This document shows, in pieces, positions 11,243 to 22,149 of a stretch of 64,000 nucleotides of DNA. Origin of the DNA: Bryum argenteum (taxonomy: Eukaryota; Streptophyta; Bryopsida; Bryales; Bryaceae); assembly GCA_037043015.1 (NCBI GenBank), contig CM073326.1, positions 2,666,001 through 2,730,000 of the forward strand, given 5' to 3'. The notes beneath the pieces are model-generated. The model was not told the DNA's origin. It ran no database searches and worked only from the letters and a program-made list of their open reading frames with translations. Positions within the stretch are counted from its first letter, which is position 1, and every line of letters starts with the position of its first letter. A program made the translations under genes and the position numbers.

Positions 11243-12182
11243 TTGTTCCAGCTTCTTGCTCGTGTCAAGGTCGAACCCACACTCAAGTCCGAATCGATAT
11301 TTTCGATTCATCCGACGATGAAAGAAAAGCGTCCATGCGATCCCGTCGACTATCATCGACCCGCATCCACCCTCCTCAGTTCTCGAACGCATCGCAGTAA
11401 CCACCCCGTTCCTCTTCCCGCGTCCAAAGTCGTAAAAACCAAAAACATTCTTTCCTCTCTTCGTAGACTTGGTAGTATGTCTCGCAACAAAACTATCCTC
11501 AAAAAAATAGATTTCCATTCCATTCGTACTCACAACGTCTCTTTCCTGCCTCCCACTTTCAACGGTGATGTCCTCTATGTTCTCCCTCCCGTTGTACCAA
11601 CCACTGCTGTCAAGGTAGCCAAATCTATGGAAGGGATGGACAAAAGATACGACGGTCATGTGTGGACCAGGACAATGACTACTAACATTAGTAACAACCT
11701 CGGTTTGTCTTTCCGCTACTCTAATTGTGTTGGTCATCTTCAATGCCACAATGGGAATTGCGGCTACTTACTACGGCCTGACCGCAGAGCAGAGGTGAAT
11801 GAGGTGGAGTTCGAGGGCTTTACTAAGGACCCCTTCCCGATCGGCCACGCGCCTCCTCCTTCCTCAACACTAGTCTGTAAGATCTGCAAAGAACCTCCCG
11901 TTTGTGTTGCTGTATGCCCTTCTAAAATATTCTACATATTTGGAGATGAGAGTCAAGAGCGGGCGTGTGTGCATATCGGTACCCACGAACATCCTGTCAA
12001 AGTCGGAGATTACTGGATGTGCACGTAAAATAATTGATGAGTTAATAGAGGAGCACGTAGAACGTAACCCACAAGCTACAACGTCCAAAATAGTCATGGA
12101 GGCTAGCAAGGACTTACTCGAAACTTACTTCTCCGTGAAGAAGGTGACCTCAGAACCTCCAAGCTCACCCTCCGGGAGCTAG
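11243..12182 (+). pseudogene. MULE N-terminal zinc-cluster region
   Basis: The frame contains RYSNCVGHLQCHNGNCGY, then LVCKICKEPPVCVAVCPSK and CVHIGTHEHPVKVGDYWMC. The Cys pairs followed by an H-x-H resemble the WRKY-GCM1/FLYWCH-like DNA-binding cluster common at the N terminus of plant MULE transposases. After a frame change near 12.02 kb the reading continues KIIDELIEEHVERNPQATTS to 12182. The preceding ORF (10765-11175), with SWLAIRFGFDESSLWLEKHV, is probably the protein's start. Confidence 0.65.
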
Positions 12183-12359
12183 AACCTATCTTCGATCAAT
12201 GTAAAGAGTTGAACTCTCGGCGTCGGGAATCGTATTACCACTTTTAAGACTTTGCAGAGATACGGTGTCTCGATGGGATCACCAAACTCGAGGCCTCAAA
12301 GAATCGGGCTTACATCCAACGTAACAGGTTCCGGGCCAAGGAGATGAAGGTGACAAAGT

Positions 12360-13010
12360 TTTCATTTTCAAGATGTCCGAGGTCGGCCCCGAGGCGGTGT
12401 TGACCTTGTTCGTAAATATGCGATCCGGAGGGCGACTGCCCCACGCGTGGTTAATGTTCGACCACGTCAAGCGTGTCAAGAATCGGACCACCATGGCGTG
12501 CCACGTTTATGACTCAAAAAAATCGCCGCATTCTAACTATTGCATGTCGTGATTTCCGGTCTCAAGACGGAGAAGCTCAAATCGTCTTCCGGAAGAACCT
12601 AAACCACGCGTCATGGGCGGGAACGGGTGGAAGCGCCCGCAGATTTCAAGGGTTCATGGCCGACGGTCGCGTTGAAGCCAACCGAACGCATTGTGCGGAT
12701 CATTTACGGCTCCGGTAACCCTAAAGTCCCTATGGAAGGCCGCGAACGAACTTGCTACTTCCATTGGACGCAATCCCAGATAAACACACCAAACAATACA
12801 TCGCAAGACGAGCCGCAAGATCAACATCGGCATCTTTGTAAGCAATACAAGGATGCACGCACCATGGCCGAGGCGAGAGACAAGAGATCGGGCGATCCGA
12901 GCGTGGTGGGCGTCGGCGCAGCCACCTCGGAAGTTGGATTAGGTCACCTTGAACACCGGGCCGCATTCGGCACTTCCGACATGAGACAATGGGGTGGCTT
13001 CATGGAACTA
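12360..13010 (+). pseudogene. MULE transposase core remnant
   Basis: In mixed frames one reads TMACHVYDSKK, ILTIACRDFRSQDGEAQIVF, FKGFMAD, IIYGSGNPKVPMEGRERTCY-FHW, LCKQYKDARTMAEA and RAIRAWWAS. These are recurrent phrases of transposase cores of this plant MULE group. At least four frame changes occur in 650 bp. Catalytic DDE residues cannot be assigned with confidence because of the decay. Confidence 0.65.
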
Positions 13011-14341
13011 GTGAGTCCGCACCACTATACATTATGTTCACGTGCGTTTATGTCATGGAAATCCGCAAATTTTATTTACTTTTTTTATCATAGAGTATTT
13101 ATTTTTACGACATCAGAACAACATTTTAAAATATTTAAACTTTTAAAAATCTATTTTTAGATCACCTTTCGGTGACGAAAGTCTAACAACTCGGATATCT
13201 TGACCAAGTTTTTTTTTGTTACTAAGTTAAATGTCTTTGCACATTACGGAAAATAAATATTCGGGAGAAGAGTCTGGCGGAGATGCCTTCATGTAACCTT
13301 GCGGAATCTATCCATAACAAATGGTTGCAAGCGTCCGCAACAAGGGGGGACTTCAGACGTTGCGGTTTGTTGATGATTATGTTCGTGCTTTCTCCAAGTT
13401 GTCGGTTACCACGACTTCAATGGAGGTGGCAAGGGTGGTAGTGGACCAACATCTCAAGAATCACATTTCGTCTTGCCCATAAAGCTTCACGAATCGGGCG
13501 ATCCATCAGGCCTCAAAAAGCGGTGTCGACTATCCAGTGAGCCGAGAAGATTTAGACACGAGACGCCCACCTTGAGGGGGCCGAGGTGTTCGGATCCAAG
13601 AAACGTAAAGGCGATGTTCCGATTGAGCCGATGATGAAACGCACAGGCGACACCGTGAGCTACTCACGCCCCCGAATTGGGAGAAGGGTTACCCGAGCCT
13701 TGGCTGAAAATGAAAGTACTATCCATGAAGAGGATGAAGTTGAGGAGCCACCGACATTTCCATCCACTTTGCTTTGGACCTAGTATTGAACGTGTGACCA
13801 TTGCTCGGAGACTAAAGTTGACGAAAGGTTGTGGCACATTGCCCGTTTGAGGAGAATTCGCCAAGGCTTGTTGGGGTATCATGCGAAAGAGTAAAAAAGA
13901 TGTGACTCACGAATTATTGAAGAAGGGGAAGGCGACCGCGGCTCCAACTTACACCGGAGTATGGCAACGCCTCAAGAGGGGCCAAGAAAAATTGATCGAT
14001 TCTTTTTTTGTGCGGATGATATTGTGGTGTGTGAAGGGTCATCGTCGCAAGTGGATTGAGCCATTCTCTCAAAGCGAGGATAGACCCCTATTCCTTCAAT
14101 ATGGCTCATTAAGATAGGGACTAACCTCACACGAGATGAAATGGAGGCGTTGGAGAATGCGGGCTTTCGACTACCACAAAAAGAGAAACGACTTCCTACG
14201 AACCGTACTTTCAATAATGCTGCCCCACCAAGAAACTTGTCCCATATTCTTGTCCCGGAGAAGCCGGACGTGTTCCCGAGGTCAAGAAGATCAAGAACAT
14301 GAAACGCATTGCGCCGATGACTTCAAAGCACATGAAGAATA

Positions 14342-14677
14342 TTGAGTCCGCCACCTCAATGCGGGCCAAAATTCGAAGGTAACCATGATCCCATGACCGG
14401 GTTTTGGGTGTATCGTAGACTTGAGTCGGATTCGGATGCGATTTATAGACTATCAATTAGTAAATTCCCGGATTGCTCATGCCCAGTGTTCAAGAAAACA
14501 ATCTCTTCGTTAGGACGGAGAGATCCATACCGACCTTGCAAGCACCTATACTACATCACGGTATTGGTTTGCAAATTTGATCCGGATGCAGACCTCTTCA
14601 TCCACGCGGCCACTCTTAGTTTCAATGAGGTGAAGAAGATTCTGGAGGGAGGAATCCTAGACCATGCTACAGATTAG
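14342..14677 (+). pseudogene. MULE C-terminal SWIM zinc finger
   Basis: The open frame contains FPDCSCPVFKKT, then YRPCKHLYYI, matching the SWIM signature C-x-C-x(n)-C-x-H that follows the transposase core in MULEs and FAR1-type relatives. Upstream (13.26-14.33 kb) are linker fragments in several frames, including KRKGDVPIEPMMKR and NLTRDEMEALENAGFRLP. Confidence 0.75.
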
Positions 14678-14679
14678 AA

Positions 14680-15180
14680 TGCCTTATATCTCCTCATCTA
14701 CGTAAGCTATATGTTACTATTACGATTGGGTGCTCCACACTACATGTGATATTTTTTCAAATCTTACTAAAACTTATTATACCATTACATACATGTACAG
14801 CAAACCTTGCCAATTTGTCTAACTCAAAGTACTACTCACTTAGAAATATTACCTTAGAAACCTCTTAACATTTAAAAATTTGTGATTTGCTGTCGAGTTT
14901 TGCCGCTCAAGTCTCACAAAATTCAGGGAATTTCAGCCTTATTTCCACGGGTTTGGGTCACTAAATCCACGGTTATAAGTCTAGAATATTCAAATATTCT
15001 TGAGAATATTCGAAAATTATTCTCAAATTTTTTTGAAAAAACTATTTTTAGAAATATTTTTGCTAAAATACAAACTCCCCACTAAAAATTCAAAACCTTA
15101 CCGCTCACCGCTCACCGCTCAACGCTCAACGCTCACACGGTAGCAACGTCCTGCGCAATCTCAAGAGGAAAAACGGTCTC
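14680..15180. other. Non-coding AT-rich spacer with 7-bp repeats
   Basis: No gene seen. At about 15101-15135 there is a short heptamer array: three CCGCTCA units followed by two ACGCTCA. Confidence 0.7.
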
Positions 15181-15189
15181 CATTACTAA

Positions 15190-15780
15190 AGACAACACCG
15201 GTTGTATGTGCCGCAAGGGGAGCTAAGGCAAAGGCTTCTCATGGAGTTCCATGATAGTCCCCTTGAAGGGCATAAAGGGGTATTGGCTACAAAGATTCAA
15301 TTGGCAAACAAGTATTTTTGGCCATTTATGATGAAGGATGTTGAGGACTATGTGAAGTCCTGTGTTAAATGTCAGATGAACAAACACAGCACCCAAGTGA
15401 AAATTGGGAAGCTGCAACCCTTACCAATACCCAAGGGTCCGTTCCAGTCAGTGTCCACGGACTTCATGACTAGATTTCCAAAGTCTAATGGCTGGGATGC
15501 AATCTTAGTCATAGTCTGCAGGTTTAGCAAAATGACCACGTTCGTGCCTACCACTAAGTCAGTGGATGCTAGGGAACTTGCAGACTTGTTCTTTGACTGT
15601 TGGGTTAGGTATAAGGGTTTCCCTTGGGACATTGTGAGTGACAGGGGGCAAGTGTTTTAGTCCCTGTTTTGGCAGCACATGATGCGCAAAACAGGAGTGA
15701 ACATCACCATGACCACTGCTTGGCACCCGGAAGGCGATGGACAAACTGAGAGGATTAACTCAATCCTCAACATGTAACGC
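15190..15780 (+). pseudogene. Ty3/gypsy integrase fragment
   Basis: The frame carries a retroviral-type HHCC zinc finger (FHDSPLEGHKG ... SCVKCQMNKH), then core motifs VSTDFMTRFP (first D), IVSDRGQVF (second D) and TAWHPEGDGQTERIN (E). This is the DD35E integrase layout of Ty3/gypsy elements. A TAG at 15658 interrupts the core and the match stops at about 15.78 kb, so only the N-terminal two thirds of an integrase remains. No flanking LTR pair could be assigned to it. Confidence 0.9.
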
Positions 15781-15929
15781 TTCGCTAACTCCACACTACG
15801 TCCAGCCGCTCCGAGCTGCACACTTAGTTGTCACTAACCTTAGTTAAGTACCTAATTGTTGCTGCAGCTTAATAAATCCCACTACCACCACCACTTCACG
15901 TCCACAATGCACTCCAGCCCTTCAATTCT

Positions 15930-16346
15930 TTACGAGATAACATAGCTAGATTCCGTTTGATCGTCACACCTAATACGTCTCGCTGCAGTCTTCATGAACT
16001 TGTTCGGTCCTTCCAACATTTCGGATTTATGGATATTTTTGGCAGCTACCCATGTGTTGCATGCTGATAAAAACACAACGTTGTCCTCAACTTCCCTTTC
16101 CCGAATCTTCTTGAAGTTTTCTTTCAGAGCAAAACGAGCCTCTTTTTCTGTCACCAAATTCGTTTTCAACTGATTGATTTTGTCCTTCAAACCATTGATA
16201 ATTCCTTCATTTCGATCTGCTTCCACCTTCCTTTGTTTCTCATGTTTCTCATGGTCCTTTCGAAATGTTTCTGCTCGGCCGTCGGAGGAAGAGAACTGCC
16301 GCCAAATTGATGAACAATATCCTCCGTCAGTCACTTCAAAGCTCAC
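15930..16346 (-). CDS. Hypothetical coiled-coil ORF, 138 aa
   Basis: ATG at 16346 to stop at 15930, uninterrupted. The middle is strongly charged and heptad-like (HEKHEKQRKVEADRNEG ... KDKINQLKTNLVTEKEA), predicting a coiled coil. No domain recognised. It lies between retrotransposon debris and an inverted duplication, so a transposon origin is likely. Whether it is expressed is unknown. Confidence 0.35.
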   Translation of the reverse strand: MSFEVTDGGYCSSIWRQFSSSDGRAETFRKDHEKHEKQRKVEADRNEGIINGLKDKINQLKTNLVTEKEARFALKENFKKIREREVEDNVVFLSACNTWVAAKNIHKSEMLEGPNKFMKTAARRIRCDDQTESSYVIS

Positions 16347-16464
16347 AAAGGAAGTGTGTCGCGGCCCTAATTACTCCCAACTCTTGTTCTCTTAGTAAAC
16401 TTTACTTAGTTGCGGAATCACGGCTCACTTTGTTGGTAGCAACCGGTCACAACTTAACTAACAT

Positions 16465-16875
16465 TGCACATGCCACGCAAATACAATGTTAGCACAACTT
16501 CTAATCAAGATGTCCAAGCCACCTTGACTCCTAACACATTACCCGGTACTCGTTATCCGGAACTCCCATCAACACATGGGCGTGCCACTTGGTGGCACGG
16601 GGCGGTTTTTACAAATGTCCAAGCTCCCAAGGATGGCATGATTAATCCTCGGAGCTAACCGCCTTGCTCATTGTCCAACTTCCTACTAGTCCTCTTCCAC
16701 ATTTGTCTCTCACACTCTACCGGAAACACTCCCGAAAACCGGTACTAATATTTCCGATGACTAACTTGGAGCGGGACTCTTTCCAACCCAATGTTGCGGG
16801 ATGTTCAAGAGCATCTCACAATGCCCAAGGTGCGGGAGTGGGGCTTCTTTTCCATGCCTCACCTTTTAGACCTAT
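16465..16875 (+). repeat. Left arm of a large inverted duplication
   Basis: Matches in inverted orientation the segment at about 17905-18335. Shared landmarks in order are ATGCCACGCA, GCCACTTGGTGGCA, ACAAATGTCCAA, CTTGGAG-type text and TCCAACCCAATGTT. The arms are clearly diverged by eye. Inside and after this arm, about 16.74-16.87 and 16.90-17.04 kb are tandem copies of one block (GACTAACTTGGAG...GCGGGAGTG). Confidence 0.8.
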
Positions 16876-17099
16876 TCCCGGCCACTCCCGGGAACCGCCA
16901 CTACTTATCACGGGGACTAACTTGGAGAGGGACAATCTAATCCTATGTTTAGAGATGCTCCAAAGCACCTTTCAATTTCCCCAAGATGCGGGAGTGAGGC
17001 CCCATTCCAAGCCTCACCTCTTGGAGTCACCTTGGCTGTCCTCGGCACCATGTGCAAGTGAGGAGAGAGATCACCTCTCCTCATAGTTACCCCTATGGT

Positions 17100-17905
17100 C
17101 TTCGGTAGCCCCACCCCCTTTTTTGTATTAAGGGGCCTTCCACACACTTTTCCTTGGAAGACCACTCGTTTTTGCCTTAGTCTCAAAAACGGGTCGTAAC
17201 TTTCTCTCGGGCTAGCTCTTAGCTCAAGTATCCAAATGGGACGTGCGAGCACATTTTAGACATCTACTCTACAAGTAAATATTGATGGACTACCTACTTG
17301 CCTCAATCAGAGCTGTCTCAAGGGAGATTTGTCATTTTGAACATTCGGTGTCCCGGGAGGTAACCTTCCCGAATCCCGAAGTCCCGACCACTTTGAGGAG
17401 CCATATCTCCTAAACCATTGCTTTGCTCCTAATGAGCCTTAGCATTCTAGAAAGCCTTTTTCTTTAGCTTTCAACGATATGCAACATACTCTCTTCCATG
17501 AAGGACGACACATTGAGTCCTGAAAGGCAACACTCCCGAGTCCCGGAGTGTCCCGGAACACGCTCCAACTTTGGAAAACCATATCTCTTGACTCACAACT
17601 CCAAATCGCGCGCTCTTTGGATCCATAGGTGCGTGCTTGAACAAGGTTTTCAACCACTTAAGGCACGCCACCAAGTTCGTCCCGAGCACGACGCCACAGC
17701 GTGCTGTTTGCTCGGAACTCCCCTTGGTCACCTCACCTTGTCTCTTGTCAAGCCCGGGATGTCACTCCGGGGTCCTCTTGGCTCACCACAGTGTTTGGAT
17801 ATCCTTTAGAAAAGGATGTAACAAAGTGTGTTACGAAAGGTGTCTTAGGACAAGAGGGAAGATGAGCTTATCAAAGATCATAGAAAATACTATAAGGAGG
17901 GTGCA
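17100..17905. other. LTR-like spacer between inverted arms
   Basis: Contains repeated phrases such as CCATATCTC and GTCCCGGA, the string CCCGGGATGTCACTC, a TATATAGTGCC box near 17.91 kb and TGTAACAAAGTGTGTTACG. It reads like retrotransposon LTR or leader sequence. No coding sequence seen. Confidence 0.35.
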
Positions 17906-18335
17906 CTTCTATATAGTGCCAAGAAGTGCGAGCGTGGCTCTAAGGGGTTAGCCTTGGAATGCAGCCTCACTTCCACACATCTGACATTATAGGATGCTTA
18001 TGTGCATCCTGAAACATTGGGTTGGAAAAGTGTCTCTCTCCAAACTAGTCCACGAAAAAAGTAGCATTGGTTTCCACAATAATCTCCAATAGAATAAGAG
18101 ACAAGAGTGCAAGGGGATTAATAGAAATTGGACAACATGCAAGGGCGGTTCGCTCCGGAAGTGAGTAGTGCCACCCTTGAGAGTTTGGACATTTGTGAAA
18201 GGGCGCCTCCTGCCACCAAGTGGCAAACCTATATGTTTTGTAGAAGTACTGAGTTACGAGTTTCAGGTAACAAGTTGGGGAAGACAAGGTGGGTTGTACA
18301 CATTGGTAACATTGGGTGTGCGTGGCATATGCATT
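17905..18335 (-). repeat. Right arm of the inverted duplication
   Basis: Inverted counterpart of 16465-16875. Together they bracket about 1.0 kb. Either this is a foldback element or two head-to-head copies of one LTR-like repeat inserted close together. Confidence 0.8.
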
Positions 18336-18399
18336 TGATTTTTGTGATAAAGACCTAAAAACAAGTGATGTTAATGTAAATTCACCTCTGTCCAACATT

Positions 18400-20100
18400 T
18401 TTTTCCATATTTAATAATTAAGTTTGAGCTTAAAGTAGTCATAACATCTTTGAAATTGCGTTACTTGTTGACGATGATTGTTGAACATTAGGAGCAGTAC
18501 TCTGTCAACAATATATTAGAAGTATTGTAATCTCTTTATAATGACTTGTGACATACTACTATATAAATTTTTAACGATATGAAATTAGCTTGATGGTGAA
18601 ATATTTTACAATGCTTTGAGAATGTTGTTCTGTGTTGAGATTTGAATATAGATGTTGAGAATTTACGCAAAAAGGCTAGGAGAAATATAAATGTTGAAAT
18701 TGAAGAACTTAAGAAACTCGTTGTTGAAATCAGACGATATCAATCTTGTTTAAGACTTTTAGCTTTTAAGTACATTCTCATTGCTTATAAAAATAACATT
18801 GATAAATAATAATTTGTTTCAGTAATGAGAAAATTGGTAAAAAATGGTGAAATTTAATTATAATTTTAAAAAAAGACTGAGAAATATTATTATCATGACG
18901 AATCAATTAATATGAAGTTAACTTTGCAACAATTTAAGCAAGAGAAGTTTGTGTTGTTGTTTATAAGTGTTAGAGTTATAAAATTGGAGAATTATATTTT
19001 AATCTCACTTTTACAAAGTTTTTGTAATAGGATTATTATAATTTACTAGAGTGATAAAATGTTTAAGGAACAGTGACAATAAAATATTCATTTGTTAGAA
19101 GTATAATGAAATCATAAATTTTGTTTCATTACAAACGTTACTTTTGATGCCATTTTTATATTACAGAAGAGTTTTTTATTGGTAGTAGAAATGTTAATTG
19201 CAAACCCTAACACTAAATGTCACATGTCACCATAATATTACAATACTAATTGTCAAACACTAACACCAATTTTGTGAACATACAAACTTTCTTGCAAGTG
19301 GAAAAATTTATTGAAGTGTTGCAATTGGGACTGTGAAAAAATAGAAGGCAAATTGATTGCAATGGCGGCTTAAATTGAATAAGAATCTTACCTTGCAGCT
19401 TACATTTCCCGTTAAGAATCTTGTGTCATCGCTTAGCTCTATTTACTGGCATTCTTTCGACATTGTTCCGAAAACATTCTTTTGACCTTGTTTCACATAC
19501 ATTCTTTTGACTTTGTTCCACATACATTTTTTCAAATGTGTTCATGCTTTCAAGTTACAAATCAATGTTGATTGGTTAATTTGAGCACTTGGATTCTGAT
19601 TCTATACTATCTGCATACAAATTGACACCGATTTCTATGATTATCCCAGCGGGTCAATCACAACTAACTCACTTTTTTTAGACGGGGTTTGAGGAGAAGT
19701 ATACAAAGTCGCCACATTCAAGAAAAGGGGTCTGTTCTAGAGTACTTTTATTTTATTTTTATTATAGATATTTCATGAATAGTGTTATTTACAAAATGTT
19801 ACATATAACACTTATTTCGACATAACACTGATCAACAACACTTATATGGTGAAATGTTTCAAGGTGTAATATTAATTTTTATTAGTGCTTCAATCTTCTA
19901 ATTGTTACTTTCATTGTACAAATGATAAAAAATATAAGCTTCAATAGACTTGATGTGTTTAACTATTTATTTTGTGAGTGCATTTTTTCTCACATTCATT
20001 TTTCATCCTATATTGATCAAGAACTAAATATTAAAATTAATTGTCGGCAAACTTCATCATAAAACACATTTCTTAAAATATTCTATGTTATGTCATTGTC
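18400..20100. other. AT-rich region without genes; dispersed repeat copy
   Basis: No coding signal. Around 19199-19390 is a copy of a dispersed repeat also found at 54.87-55.09 kb, sharing CACTAAATGTCACATGTCAC-type text, TTGCAAGTG and TTGATTGCAAT. Confidence 0.6.
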
Positions 20101-20105
20101 TTTAA

Positions 20106-20200
20106 GGCACCACAAGCCTTGGCTTGGTGATCAGAGCGCATAGCCCTAATGAGTAGGATGTGGATTTTATTCTTCATACTTGCATGGTGCTTACCATCGT
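20106..20200 (+). repeat. tRNA-derived SINE-like copy
   Basis: Begins GGCACCACAAGCCTTGGCTT and parallels the minus-strand copy at 38.1-38.2 kb. The A-box-like GGCTTGGTGATC is kept but the B box is eroded. Confidence 0.55.
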
Positions 20201-20778
20201 AGTTCATTTGATTATGTGAAAAGCTCCTTGTATCTCTTACCATGGGTATAAAGCCTTTGTCTAGTATCTTTAAGACACTACCCACAAGGATATGAACCAA
20301 CATACTATACATCTCAAAAGGGAGTTAGAATTCTTACCATTGGTATCGAATGACATCTCGGAATGCATCCAAGAATAAGTTGATTGAACACCCTATTCAC
20401 GCTAATAGGTTGAAAATTTTTGAGTAGGTTGGAGATTTTCTTCATCTTCTTTATCTTTATTTTGTAATGAGCCCAATAAGGGCATATACATGTTTTTACA
20501 TAGTTTATTTGCTTATATAATGAAAATTTGATGATTTTTTATTTTGATTTTTTTTCTGTAAAAACAACCATCTATTCACTTGTTATTTCCAGAATAGTTA
20601 TTGTTAACCTTAAAGGTCCATAAAACCCATAACTGGTTTTTGTAATTTTGGGCATTCTGGAAGGGGATAAAATTAAAGTTTTCGCATAAGATTTGTACTA
20701 GGTTCTCCTTATACTGCAAAGTGTATGTGATAAAGTTTGCAAAGCCAAATTTCAATCATAGAAGCTTCATCTAGAAAT

Positions 20779-21147
20779 TTAACCCTTAAACGGCCCTGTC
20801 AGCCCCTCGGGATGTTTTCCTGCAGAATCTTCTCTGTAGCTCATTTGATTCTTCACTTTTTGCTTATATTTTTATATCATTGTGGTCACCTTCTTATGAT
20901 GCATCCACATAGTAAAATTTCACAATCCAAATCACAATTTGTATGAGAGATATGTGATTTGAAAGGATTGTGGTAGGTAGGTTGGGGTTGCACAAAACCT
21001 TGTAGGAGGTTGCAAGCTCATCATTGATTGGTTCATTCATGATGCCCAAGTTCAAAAAGTGCACTATTCATGATGCCCAAGTCCAAAAGATGCTGAGATC
21101 CAATTTCGGGCTGCCCATTGGGGAGTGGAAGGCCATTTAAGGGTTAA
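20779..21147. mobile_element. TTAA-bounded MITE, 369 bp (piggyBac-like ends)
   Basis: Left end TTAACCCTTAAACGGCC and right end GGCCATTTAAGGGTTAA form a 17-bp inverted repeat with one mismatch. Both begin and end in TTAA, the insertion target of piggyBac elements. No coding capacity. It contains a small internal duplication with CATGATGCCCAAGT. Confidence 0.75.
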
Positions 21148-21886
21148 GGTTTCAAGTTCAAAGAGGGTAGTTCAAAATTAGTCTTTTGAAAAAAATAAAA
21201 ATGAAAAAATTTGTTCATTACTGAATCACTATTCAAGTTCCAAAGTTACCACAGTCAAAATGATAATCAATATTACAAGGGTAGCCTCAAAAAAATACAA
21301 AACAATCTTCAAGATTTCTGGTATTATTCCATTTATTTCCTTTTAAAATTTGTCAAAATTTGAAATTTGTCAAAATTGTAAACAGAAATATCCTTAAAAC
21401 ATCTAAAACTCATTAAGGTGCCTACTCACAATCCACTTTCTGTATAAATAAAATATAATAAATGCAATGCTTGCTTTCGTGAATTGTTGTTTTCCTATCT
21501 TTGTCAAGAAAAGAAATTGTATGAAGGTTCAAAAAGCACAATGAGTCTCTAAAAATTCGCATGGAAATTCTCAACTTAACTATCTACATGGAAAGAAATA
21601 TGAGCAAAATGTGTGGGGCAACAATGATCAAGTCTCCCTTTGCTTAAAGTAGATTATGTCTTCGAGACAATGCCCAAAAAAAGGTTTTGCTTCAACTTTG
21701 AATGTTACATCTCACAATTGGTGTAGATTCAACGGTTGATATTTGACATGGTGTTTTTGATAATAGTTCCTTTTGAGATCTTACAGCTGGACATCCTCTA
21801 AAATTGTAAAAGTTTCAACCTTATCTCAATCTCGACAAGATGATCAAAAATTGCAGTTTTTGAGTTTGGAGATCCGAGAAACGCTT

Positions 21887-21903
21887 GGACCTTTAGGGGT
21901 TAA
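21887..21903. mobile_element. Single right end of a TTAA MITE
   Basis: GGACCTTTAGGGGTTAA is identical to the right end of the 27.1-kb copy. The upstream 200 bp is related to the family, but no left end was found. Confidence 0.5.
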
Positions 21904-22149
21904 GCTACTTCTTTCTTTAAAATTCATTATTTCTAGAACCATCATAACTCCAAGGCAATTTTGACCTACTTTTTTTTTTATCTTATTGTATTGCTGCCGG
22001 AACTTGTTCTTTTTATTATTTGTTATTTTAGTTTCACACAAGTCATTCCTGTTTCCACTACATTGCATTGTTTCAAAATAAGGCATATGCAGACTACTCC
22101 TCAATTACGAGATTCTTCTTCAACAACTCAACCTCAACCTCATTAACTT

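Larger units (their letters stand above)
10765..14680 (+). mobile_element. Decayed Mutator-like (MULE) transposon coding region
   Basis: Plus-strand blocks form a degraded MULE transposase: an N-terminal part (10.88-11.17 kb), a Cys/His zinc cluster (11.7-12.03 kb), transposase-core text (12.4-13.0 kb) and a SWIM finger (14.3-14.7 kb). Several frameshifts and stops break the frame, so the copy is dead. Terminal inverted repeats and target duplication were not found by eye; the limits given are those of coding similarity. Confidence 0.8.
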
